Shown piece after piece: positions 18,937 to 25,927 of a DNA stretch of 64,000 nt. Numbering within the stretch: the stretch's first letter is position 1; each line of letters begins with the position of its first letter. The notes below the pieces were generated by a model, which ran no database searches, had not been told where the DNA came from, and worked only from the letters and a program-made list of their open reading frames with translations. Source of the DNA: AP-15 sp963762575 (GTDB taxonomy: Bacteria; Pseudomonadota; Alphaproteobacteria; ATCC43930; CGMCC-115725); assembly GCA_963762575.1 (NCBI GenBank), contig CAVXLL010000019.1, positions 1 through 64,000 of the forward strand, read 5' to 3'. The translations under genes were made by a program, and so were the position numbers.

Positions 18937-19155
18937 TCAATCCTGCGGCAATTGGTAGTGGTGGGGGTAGACGGTGTGGGCCATTGGGTCGGCGGCGGAC
19001 ATTACGTCCGAATGAGTCATCGACAGCGCCGCGATGTCGTCCGAGACGGCGTTCAGGTTTTGAGTGTCGCTGGCTCGGTCCGGCGCGCCGATGAAAGCGC
19101 AACCCACTGCAGTGGAGAGTGAAAGTACGACGAAGCCGAGCCGGATGGGGGTCAT
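18937..19155 (-). CDS. Small putative lipoprotein
   Basis: 72-residue product with a short signal sequence (MTPIRLGFVVLSLSTAVGC) ending in a cysteine that fits a relaxed lipobox (AVGC). The rest is polar (SDTQNLNAVSDDIAALSMTH, then HTVYPHHYQLPQD). The ATG at 19155 sits behind GGAGAG. No family recognised. It lies between mcd and a small membrane-protein gene on the same strand. Confidence 0.5.
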   Translation of the reverse strand: MTPIRLGFVVLSLSTAVGCAFIGAPDRASDTQNLNAVSDDIAALSMTHSDVMSAADPMAHTVYPHHYQLPQD

Positions 19156-19167
19156 CAATCTCTCCGA

Positions 19168-19302
19168 TCAGGAAAATAGCTCGTACGCTACCACGAATAG
19201 AACCACGACAAGCACCAGCGACGCCAGCAAAACATAGCGCACGACGCCTTCCTTGCTGCCCGCGCGGGCCTCGGTACCGGTCGCTACCGGTCGTTCGGCC
19301 AT
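19168..19302 (-). CDS. Small single-pass membrane protein
   Basis: 44-residue product from ATG 19302 with a GGGAGAAG ribosome site just upstream. A polar N terminus (MAERPVATGTEARAGSKEG) is followed by one strongly hydrophobic helix (YVLLASLVLVVVLFVVAYEL). Longer in-frame starts lack a good site. Short intergenic distances suggest joint transcription with the lipoprotein gene. Function unknown. Confidence 0.5.
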   Translation of the reverse strand: MAERPVATGTEARAGSKEGVVRYVLLASLVLVVVLFVVAYELFS

Positions 19303-19533
19303 CTGTCTTCTCCCGAAATGGTGCGTCTCTTTCACGAACGTAAGGCGGGGAGTTTTCGATCCGGACAGCACGCCGATCGCAAAGCCAGTTGACCGCGTCT
19401 CCCGAGGGGCATACATCTGGCGACGTGTTTGAGCTAATCGTCCCTGGCCGGATTGGCCCGCGAATTACGACCCCGAACCCGCTGAGGGTTCGGGCTCGAC
19501 CGATTCGCACCCTGTCCGCCGAGGATCAAGCTC

Positions 19534-19833
19534 ATGCCGCCTCTTCCCGCGACCGTCGCTGACGACGATCTTCCCGCCACCGCCTGCTTTTCCGTCCACG
19601 CGCATGCCGAGCCCGGCGTGATGCCCCGCGTGCTCGAGTTGTTCGCCAAACGCGGTCTGGTCCCCTCCTCCTGGCACAGCGCGGTTTGTGGAACCGATCG
19701 GGCCGAGCTGACTATCGACATTCAAATGCGCGGGCTCGGGCGCGATCTGATGGACTATGTCGCCGCCTGTCTGCGGCAGATCGCCTATGTCGAGGTGGTG
19801 CTGACCTCAGAGAAGCTCGGCGCACCCGGCTGA
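19534..19833 (+). CDS. ACT-like small protein
   Basis: 99-residue protein resembling a single ACT-type regulatory fold: FSVHAHAEPGVMPRVLELFAKRG looks like the first strand-helix unit, followed by SAVCGTDRAELTIDIQMRG and an IAYVEVVLT strand. ACT domains bind small ligands such as amino acids, but no fused enzyme is present. It lies 18 bases before the Nudix gene on the same strand and may be co-transcribed. Family assignment is tentative. Confidence 0.6.
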   Translation: MPPLPATVADDDLPATACFSVHAHAEPGVMPRVLELFAKRGLVPSSWHSAVCGTDRAELTIDIQMRGLGRDLMDYVAACLRQIAYVEVVLTSEKLGAPG

Positions 19834-19851
19834 ACGCAGCTCTGGGCTGTC

Positions 19852-20721
19852 ATGTCGTTCCGCGACCATATCGCTGCCTGCAACAACTACGACCCGGCCC
19901 GCGTGGTGCCGTTTTTTGCCGGAAACGACCGTGTGGGACTGCTGCGGCATGACAATGCCGCAGCGCTGCGGCGATTTCCGGATGTCTTCGCGGTCGCCGA
20001 CGACCGGGTGGGCCTCGTCGCGCGCGGCGATGTCGCGGCGGTCAGCCGTGCAGTCGACGCCGTGGTCGATGCGCTGGTCGCCGAAAAGCGGGTCCCGAAG
20101 TGGCGCAACGAGACCTTTGATGTCGCACCGCGCTGGGGTGCGCCTGCGGTGTTCCGCCTCGATCGTGGCGCCGTGCCGTTCTTCGGAACGCGCGCCTACG
20201 GCGTCCACCTCAACGGCTACCGCCGGGAAGGGAACAGGCTCCATTTGTGGGTCGGCCGGCGCTCCCCCGACAAGCGGGTGGCGCCCGACAAGCTCGACAA
20301 CCTCGTCGCCGGCGGCATCGGCAATGGCCACGGGCTCGAGGAAACTTTGCTGAAGGAGGGCGAGGAAGAAGCGTCGCTCCCGCGGAGCCTGACCAGCCGC
20401 GCAGTTCCGGCGGGCGCCGTCTCCTATCGCATGGAAACCGACCTCGGCATCCGCGACGACGTGCTGTTCGTCTTCGATCTCGAAATCCCCGCCGACTTCG
20501 TGCCGAAGAACCAGGACGGCGAAATCGTCCATTTCGAGCTAGTGCCAGCCTCGGCGGTCCTCGACCGCGTCCGCACGAGCGACGACTTCAAATTCAACGT
20601 CAATCTGGTGATCCTCGATTTTGCGTTGCGCCACGGCGTCCTGCGGCCGGACGACCCGGAATATCTCGACGTCGCCACCGGCCTCCACCGGCCGCTGGAT
20701 TTAAGCCGCCCCTCACCCTAG
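19852..20721 (+). CDS. DUF4743 / Nudix hydrolase family protein
   Basis: 289-residue protein. The N-terminal 120 residues resemble DUF4743 (found beside Nudix domains in thiamine-pyrophosphokinase-related proteins), and the C-terminal half is a Nudix domain: AYGVHLNGYRREGNRLHLWVGRRS, then the Nudix-box region GGIGNGHGLEETLLKEGEEEASL. Nudix enzymes cleave nucleoside-diphosphate-linked substrates; the substrate here is not known. The last codons run into a palindromic repeat, which supplies the end of the protein. Confidence 0.78.
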   Translation: MSFRDHIAACNNYDPARVVPFFAGNDRVGLLRHDNAAALRRFPDVFAVADDRVGLVARGDVAAVSRAVDAVVDALVAEKRVPKWRNETFDVAPRWGAPAVFRLDRGAVPFFGTRAYGVHLNGYRREGNRLHLWVGRRSPDKRVAPDKLDNLVAGGIGNGHGLEETLLKEGEEEASLPRSLTSRAVPAGAVSYRMETDLGIRDDVLFVFDLEIPADFVPKNQDGEIVHFELVPASAVLDRVRTSDDFKFNVNLVILDFALRHGVLRPDDPEYLDVATGLHRPLDLSRPSP

Positions 20722-20800
20722 CCCTCTCCCCGCGAGCGGAGCGAGGGAATCGCCCTCTACCCCCTCGCCCCGCTTGCGGGGAGAGGGTCGGGGAGAGGGG
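20711..20800. repeat. REP-like palindromic repeat, copy 1
   Basis: A GC-rich palindrome built around CGCCCCGCTTGCGGGGAGAG, with outer CCCTCACCCTAGCCCTC and GGGTCGGGGAGAGGGG arms. It fills the gap between the Nudix gene and gluQ and encodes the last residues of both (GluQRS tail PLPDPLPASGARG). Related copies occur at 24401 and 54497. Confidence 0.75.
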
Positions 20801-21656
20801 CAGCCTCGGCTATTGCTATGAGCTCGCTCGGGGTAATCCCTCGTTCGCGCATGGAACGGATCGTCGGCGCGCCTTCGCGCTTGGCGAGACGGCGGCCGGC
20901 CGCGTCGGTCAACATCGGGTGGTGGCGATAATGCGGTGTCGACAGGCCGAGAAGCGTCTGTAGAACCCGATGGATGTTCGTCGCTATCGCCAAATCCTCA
21001 CCGCGGGTCACCAAGGTGACGTCTTGGATCGCGTCATCCACCGTGACCGCGAGGTGGTAGCTCGCCGGGAATTCCTTGCGGCCGAGCACGACATCGCCGA
21101 GCAGAGCGGTGTCGGCCTGCTGGCGGCATTCGCCCTCGATCCAATCCAGCGGGCCGGTCAGCGCGAGTGCGCGTGCCAGGTCGAGCCGCAACGCATAGTC
21201 AATTCCCGAGCGCAGCCTTGCAGCGACCTCCTCGGTGCCCAACCTGCGGCAGGTGCCGGGATAAATCGGTCCGGCGTCGCCATGCGGGGCGCCGCCGGCG
21301 CGCGCGATCTCGGCTCGGATCTCGTTTCGCGTGCAAAAGCATGGGTAGAGCACACCCAACGCATCGAGCCTCGCGAGCGCGCGCCGGTAATCGTCGAAAT
21401 GCTCCGACTGCTTGCGCACCTGCCCATCCCAGTCGACGCCGAGCCAAGCAAGGTCCTCGAAGATCGCTGCGGCATATTCGTCGCGGCAGCGGGTGCGGTC
21501 GATATCCTCGAGCCGGAGCAGAAAACGGCCTCCGTCGCGCCGCGCCGCGCGCCATCCCTCGAGCGCCGAGCGGACGTGGCCGAGATGCAGATAGCCGGTC
21601 GGGCTCGGGGCAAAGCGCGTCACGATCGGGCCGGGTGCCGCCGCTGCGGGTGACAT
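20757..21656 (-). CDS. gluQ: Glutamyl-Q tRNA(Asp) synthetase
   Basis: 299-residue GluQRS, a shortened GluRS catalytic domain without an anticodon-binding domain, which attaches glutamate to queuosine in tRNA(Asp). The N terminus has the class I motif in TRFAPSPTGYLHLGH; LLRLEDIDRTRCRDEY and the KMSKS-equivalent RRLAKREGAP are present. The ATG at 21656 was chosen because it precedes the homologous region directly. Translation could begin further upstream, but that stretch overlaps the divergent esterase gene. The C-terminal residues are encoded by the palindromic repeat and are probably dispensable. Confidence 0.88.
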   Translation of the reverse strand: MSPAAAAPGPIVTRFAPSPTGYLHLGHVRSALEGWRAARRDGGRFLLRLEDIDRTRCRDEYAAAIFEDLAWLGVDWDGQVRKQSEHFDDYRRALARLDALGVLYPCFCTRNEIRAEIARAGGAPHGDAGPIYPGTCRRLGTEEVAARLRSGIDYALRLDLARALALTGPLDWIEGECRQQADTALLGDVVLGRKEFPASYHLAVTVDDAIQDVTLVTRGEDLAIATNIHRVLQTLLGLSTPHYRHHPMLTDAAGRRLAKREGAPTIRSMRERGITPSELIAIAEAAPLPDPLPASGARG

Positions 21657-21729
21657 CGGGGTCCCCTCTGGGCTAGGTTGCCCAGCTGCGCCTACCACTT
21701 GCGCGCTTGCCATTCGAAGGATCGCATCG

Positions 21730-22395
21730 ATGATGCCTCGGCTGTCCGGACCGTCGCGCCCGCCTGCTTCGGGCGGCAAGCCGCGCCGTCTGGTCGTTCT
21801 GCTGCATGGGCTCGGGGCGGACGGCAACGACCTGATCGGCCTCGCACCCTACTGGGCGAGGTTGCTGCCCGAGGCCGAATTCCTGTCGCCCAACGCCCCG
21901 TTCCCCTGCGACATGGCGCCCTACGGTTATCAATGGTACAGCTCGCAGGATCACATCCCGGAGGCGGTGTTGGGCGGAGTGCGGGCGGCTGCGCCGATCC
22001 TCGACGCGTTCATCGACGAGGCCCTCGAAGAACGGAGGCTCGGCAGTGGCGAACTGGCGCTCGTCGGGTTCTCCCAGGGCACGATGATGTCGCTGTTTGT
22101 CGGCCTTCGCCGCTCCGCTCCGGTCGCCGGCATCGTTGGCTTCTCGGGGCGGCTGCTCGCCCCGGAACTGCTGGCCAGCGAGCTGCGCGCGCGCCCGCCC
22201 ATCCTCTTGGTTCACGGCACCGAAGACCCGCTCGTTCCGTACAGCTCGCTGGCTGCGGCGGAAACCGAGCTCAAGGCTGCCGGCGTTCCGGTGGAGACGG
22301 TAACCTCGGTCGGCATCGGCCACTCGATCGACGACCAAGGGTTGCGGCGCGGCGGCCAGTTTCTCAAAAACGTGCTCAGCGGGACGACGCCTTGA
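21730..22395 (+). CDS. Carboxylesterase / phospholipase family alpha/beta hydrolase
   Basis: 221-residue serine hydrolase of the Abhydrolase_2 group (YpfH/carboxylesterase). RRLVVLLHGLGADGNDLIGLA forms the oxyanion region; the nucleophile elbow GFSQGTMMSLF lies near residue 120; the catalytic Asp is in HGTEDPLVP and His in GIGHSIDDQG. Cytoplasmic, no signal peptide. It is convergent with tlpA, overlapping it by 20 bases. Natural substrate unknown. Confidence 0.85.
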   Translation: MMPRLSGPSRPPASGGKPRRLVVLLHGLGADGNDLIGLAPYWARLLPEAEFLSPNAPFPCDMAPYGYQWYSSQDHIPEAVLGGVRAAAPILDAFIDEALEERRLGSGELALVGFSQGTMMSLFVGLRRSAPVAGIVGFSGRLLAPELLASELRARPPILLVHGTEDPLVPYSSLAAAETELKAAGVPVETVTSVGIGHSIDDQGLRRGGQFLKNVLSGTTP

Positions 22396-22951
22396 GGACG
22401 CCATCGCCGGAGAGGATGGGTTCGATAACGCCGAGGATCTTGGGTGAATCCCATTCCGCCGCGCCTTCGACGCGGCCGAGCACCTTGCCTTCGCGGTCGA
22501 TCAGAAAGCTGGTCGGCAAGCCTCGTACCCCGAAGGCGTGCCCGGCCTCGCTCTTCGGATCGATATAGATCTTGACGGATTTCAGCCCGAGTTTGGCGAT
22601 GAAAGGCTCGACGGTCTTGTTGCCGCCGCGATCTTCGGCTACCGCGAGCACCGCGATCCGCTCGCCGAGCCGCGACTGCAACCGCTCGAGCGAGGGCATC
22701 TCGCGCAGGCACGGCTCGCACCAGGTGGCCCACAGATTGACGATGACGAGCTTCCCTTGCAGCTCCGAGAGTTCGATGCTCTGGCCGGTGGTGTCGGCAA
22801 GCGATATCGCGGGCGCCGGATATGGTTGCGAGGAGGGCACGAACTCGCCGAGCTTGGTTCGGTCGGGCATGTCCGCCTCGCCGTCGTCCGCCGCGCCGAG
22901 GGCAGGCGCGACGAGCAGGAACATCAGAGCGGCAGCGACAGTCCATTTCAT
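22376..22951 (-). CDS. tlpA: TlpA-type thiol:disulfide oxidoreductase
   Basis: 191-residue periplasmic thioredoxin-fold protein. Signal peptide MKWTVAAALMFLLVAPALGAA, then a TlpA/AhpC-TSA domain with the redox motif W-C-E-P-C in VNLWATWCEPCLREMP near residues 74-89 and the cis-proline region RGLPTSFLIDREG. TlpA-like proteins reduce cytochrome-oxidase assembly factors or cytochrome c thiols. The gene is divergent from argH with only 36 bases between, a pairing common in alphaproteobacteria. Confidence 0.85.
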   Translation of the reverse strand: MKWTVAAALMFLLVAPALGAADDGEADMPDRTKLGEFVPSSQPYPAPAISLADTTGQSIELSELQGKLVIVNLWATWCEPCLREMPSLERLQSRLGERIAVLAVAEDRGGNKTVEPFIAKLGLKSVKIYIDPKSEAGHAFGVRGLPTSFLIDREGKVLGRVEGAAEWDSPKILGVIEPILSGDGVLKASSR

Positions 22952-22987
22952 CGTTTCGTCCTCTCGCTGTGCCGGGAAGCGCGGCCG

Positions 22988-24388
22988 ATGACCGGCGCGA
23001 GCAAACCGGCGAACTCGCTATGGGGCGGCCGCTTTGCCGGCGGCCCGGCCGAGATCATGCGCCGCATCAATGCCTCGATCGATTTCGACAAACGCCTCTA
23101 CGCCGAAGACATCGCCGGCTCCAAGGCGCATTGCGCGATGCTCGTCGCGCAGAACATCCTTGCGCCGGAAGATGGCGCGGCGATCATCAAGGGTCTAGAG
23201 CAAATCAGGTCGGAGATCGAGAGCGGCAGCTTCGTGTTCAGCGCCGAACTCGAAGACGTTCACATGAATATCGAAGCGCGGCTCGCTGAGCTGATCGGGC
23301 CAGCGGCAGGGCGCCTCCACACCGCGCGCTCGCGCAATGACCAGGTCGCGACCGATCTGCGGCTGTGGTTGCGCGGCGCGATCGACCGCCTCGACCCGGC
23401 GATGCGCGACTTGCAGCAGGCACTGATCGACCGCGCCGAGGCGGAAGCCGGCACGGTGATGCCCGGCTATACCCATCTGCAGATCGCCCAGCCGGTGACT
23501 CTCGGTCATCACTTGCTGGCCTATGTCGAGATGCTCGGGCGTGATCGCGGCCGGCTCGCCGATTGCCGGCGCCGGCTCAACGAAAGCCCGCTCGGCGCCG
23601 CGGCGCTCGCCGGGACCTCCTTTCCGATCGACCGTCGCGCAACCGCCGCTGCCCTCGGCTTCGATCGCCCCGCGGCCAATTCGCTCGACGCGGTGTCCGA
23701 CCGGGACTTTGCGATCGAGTTTCTAGCCGCGGCGGCGATCATCGGCATGCATCTGTCGCGCTTCACCGAGGAGATCGTGACCTGGTGCAGCAGCGAATTC
23801 GGTTTCATCGTGCTCAGCGACGCGTTCACGACCGGCAGCTCGATCATGCCGCAAAAGCGCAACCCCGATGCGGCCGAGCTTGTGCGCGCCAAGACCGGCC
23901 GGCTGAACGGGTCGCTCGTCGCATTACTGACGGTGATGAAAGGCCTGCCGCTCGCCTACGGCAAGGACATGCAGGAGGACAAAATCCCGGTCTTTGAGGC
24001 TGTCGACGCGCTCGAACTCTGCCTCGCGGCGACGGCCGGCATGGTGCGCGACATGCGGCCCCGCCGTGAGCGCCTGCGCGCCGCCGCCGAGCACGGTTTT
24101 GCGACGGCGACCGATCTCGCCGATTGGCTGGTGCGCGCCGCCGGTCTGCCGTTCCGCCGCGCTCATCATGCGACGGGGCAGATTGTCAAGCGCGCGGAAG
24201 CGCTGGGCTGCACGCTCGGCGAGCTGCCGCTCGCAGAATTGCAGGCGGTGGAGTCGGCGATCACCGACGCGGTCTATGACGTGCTCGATGCCGCCCGGTC
24301 GGTGGCGAGCCGGACCAGCTTTGGCGGCACCGCTCCGGAGCGCGTCTGCACGGCCGCCCAAGAAGCCCGCAAGAGATTTTTGGAATGA
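22988..24388 (+). CDS. argH: Argininosuccinate lyase
   Basis: 466 residues, the family's normal length. Cleaves argininosuccinate to arginine and fumarate, the last step of arginine synthesis. The ATG at 22988 was chosen because the protein begins MTGASKPANSLWGGRF, with the typical LWGGRF block. Other marks: HTARSRNDQVATDLRLW, PGYTHLQIAQPVT and the fumarase/lyase signature GSSIMPQKRNPDAAE near residue 280. The stop overlaps the next start (ATGA), coupling it to the lipoprotein gene. Confidence 0.95.
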   Translation: MTGASKPANSLWGGRFAGGPAEIMRRINASIDFDKRLYAEDIAGSKAHCAMLVAQNILAPEDGAAIIKGLEQIRSEIESGSFVFSAELEDVHMNIEARLAELIGPAAGRLHTARSRNDQVATDLRLWLRGAIDRLDPAMRDLQQALIDRAEAEAGTVMPGYTHLQIAQPVTLGHHLLAYVEMLGRDRGRLADCRRRLNESPLGAAALAGTSFPIDRRATAAALGFDRPAANSLDAVSDRDFAIEFLAAAAIIGMHLSRFTEEIVTWCSSEFGFIVLSDAFTTGSSIMPQKRNPDAAELVRAKTGRLNGSLVALLTVMKGLPLAYGKDMQEDKIPVFEAVDALELCLAATAGMVRDMRPRRERLRAAAEHGFATATDLADWLVRAAGLPFRRAHHATGQIVKRAEALGCTLGELPLAELQAVESAITDAVYDVLDAARSVASRTSFGGTAPERVCTAAQEARKRFLE

Positions 24389-24603
24389 GGCTCCCGCGCT
24401 CCTCACCCCGACCCTCGCCCCGCTTGCGGGGAGAGGGAGGGGCACACGCCAGCGGGAGAGTGAGGGGCAGCGGCGCATTACGGCTCTGCGTGCTAACGTT
24501 TCTTAGTCTGTCCCTGGCGCTGGCGGGGTGCGGCAAGAAGAATGCGCCGACCGCGCCGCGAGACGAACCCGACACCTATCCGCGGCCGTATCCGAGTGAG
24601 TGA
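24385..24603 (+). CDS. LptM-like small lipoprotein with repeat-derived N-terminal segment
   Basis: Small lipoprotein always found between argH and lysA in this lineage. The lipobox and early mature part LSLALAGCGKKNAPTAP match the LptM (YifL) family, which helps assemble the outer-membrane LPS translocon. The ATG at 24385 overlaps the argH stop (72 residues), but codons about 6-28 come from a palindromic repeat and encode an Arg/Gly-rich stretch before the signal helix. A GTG at 24490 would give a minimal 37-residue form. Which start is used is uncertain. Confidence 0.65.
   Translation: MRLPRSSPRPSPRLRGEGGAHASGRVRGSGALRLCVLTFLSLSLALAGCGKKNAPTAPRDEPDTYPRPYPSE
24401..24467. repeat. REP-like palindromic repeat, copy 2, inside a lipoprotein gene
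   Basis: Shares the core CCTCGCCCCGCTTGCGGGGA with copy 1 and has outer arms CCTCACCCCG and AGTGAGGGG. It lies a few codons into the lipoprotein reading frame and stays in frame, so the gene is extended rather than broken. Confidence 0.72.
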
Positions 24604-25927
24604 AATTTTTCATTATCGCCAGGGCGAGCTTTGCGCCGAAGAGTTGCCGGTGGCGCACATCGCGGCGGCCGTCGGCACGCCCTTCTACCTCTACTCGGCT
24701 GCCGGGTTCATCGCTCAGTACCGGCGGTTTGCCGATGCGTTCTTACCCGAGCGGCCACTGATCTGCTATGCCGTCAAGGCAAACTCGAACCTCGCCGTGC
24801 TCCGCCTCTTGTCTGGTCTCGGGGCGGGGGCAGACGTCGTCTCCGAGGGGGAGCTGCGCCGCGCGCTCGCCGCCGGCATGCCGCCGGAGCGGATTATCTT
24901 CTCCGGGGTCGGCAAAACGGCGGCGGAGATGGGGATGGCGCTCACCGCCGGCATCCATCAGATCAACGTCGAATTGGTGCCGGAGCTGCGCCGCCTCAGC
25001 GAAGTCGCCAGCGCGCAAGGTCGGATCGCGCCCATCGCGATCCGGGTAAACCCGGATGTCGATGCGCATACCCACGCCAAGATTTCGACCGGCCGGAAGG
25101 AGAACAAGTTCGGCATCGAACTTGACGAGGCAATTGCCGCGTTCGAGCTCGCTGGCGAGCTTCCCGGCATCGAGCCGGTCGGCCTCGCCGTCCATATCGG
25201 CTCGCAGCTGACCGATCTCGAGCCCTATCGGCGCGCCTTTGAGCGGGTCGCCGAGCTGGCCCTCGAATTGCGGGCTCTCGGTCTTTCCGTCGCGCGTCTG
25301 GATCTCGGCGGCGGCATAGGCGTCCGCTACCATGCCGAGCGCCCGCTGGAGCTGTTAAGCTATGCGAAACTTGTGCGCGACGTCTTCGGCCCGCTCGGGC
25401 TCACTCTGGCGTTCGAGCCGGGTCGAGTACTGACGGCGGCGGCCGGGCTGCTCGTTTCGCAGGTGCTTTACCTCAAGGAGGGCAGCACCAGGCGTTTCGT
25501 CATCGTGGACGCCGCGATGAACGATCTGATCCGCCCGGCGCTTTACGATGCGTGGCACGATATTGTCCCGGTTCGCCTCCCCGATGCCCGTGCTTCGCTT
25601 ACGCCGGCGGACGTCGTCGGGCCAGTGTGCGAAACCGGCGACACCTTTGCGGTCGACCGCGAGCTGCCGCCATTTGCCGAAGGCGACCTGCTCGCCTTCA
25701 CAGCAGCGGGAGCCTATGGCGCGGTCATGAGCACGACCTACAACAGCCGGCTGCTGGTCCCGGAAGTGCTGGTTGCGGGCCAGCGTTTTGCCGTCGTCCG
25801 GGCGCGGCCGAGCTATGACGCGCTCCTCTCCCTCGATACCATCCCCCAATGGCTTTCCGCCAATGGTGCGTCCGGCCGGCTCCCCGATGGGACCGAGGAG
25901 CCCGTGCGAAAGCGAGGTGCCGCATGA
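24596..25927 (+). CDS. lysA: Diaminopimelate decarboxylase
   Basis: 443-residue PLP enzyme converting meso-diaminopimelate to lysine. The GTG at 24596 was chosen: it gives (M)SEIFHYRQGELCAEELPV, and it overlaps the end of the lipoprotein gene. The PLP lysine is in CYAVKANSN near residue 55. Other motifs: HIGSQLTD, DLGGGIGVRY, FEPGRVL and the active-site Cys region GPVCETGDTF. The stop overlaps the next start (ATGA). Confidence 0.93.
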   Translation: MSEIFHYRQGELCAEELPVAHIAAAVGTPFYLYSAAGFIAQYRRFADAFLPERPLICYAVKANSNLAVLRLLSGLGAGADVVSEGELRRALAAGMPPERIIFSGVGKTAAEMGMALTAGIHQINVELVPELRRLSEVASAQGRIAPIAIRVNPDVDAHTHAKISTGRKENKFGIELDEAIAAFELAGELPGIEPVGLAVHIGSQLTDLEPYRRAFERVAELALELRALGLSVARLDLGGGIGVRYHAERPLELLSYAKLVRDVFGPLGLTLAFEPGRVLTAAAGLLVSQVLYLKEGSTRRFVIVDAAMNDLIRPALYDAWHDIVPVRLPDARASLTPADVVGPVCETGDTFAVDRELPPFAEGDLLAFTAAGAYGAVMSTTYNSRLLVPEVLVAGQRFAVVRARPSYDALLSLDTIPQWLSANGASGRLPDGTEEPVRKRGAA

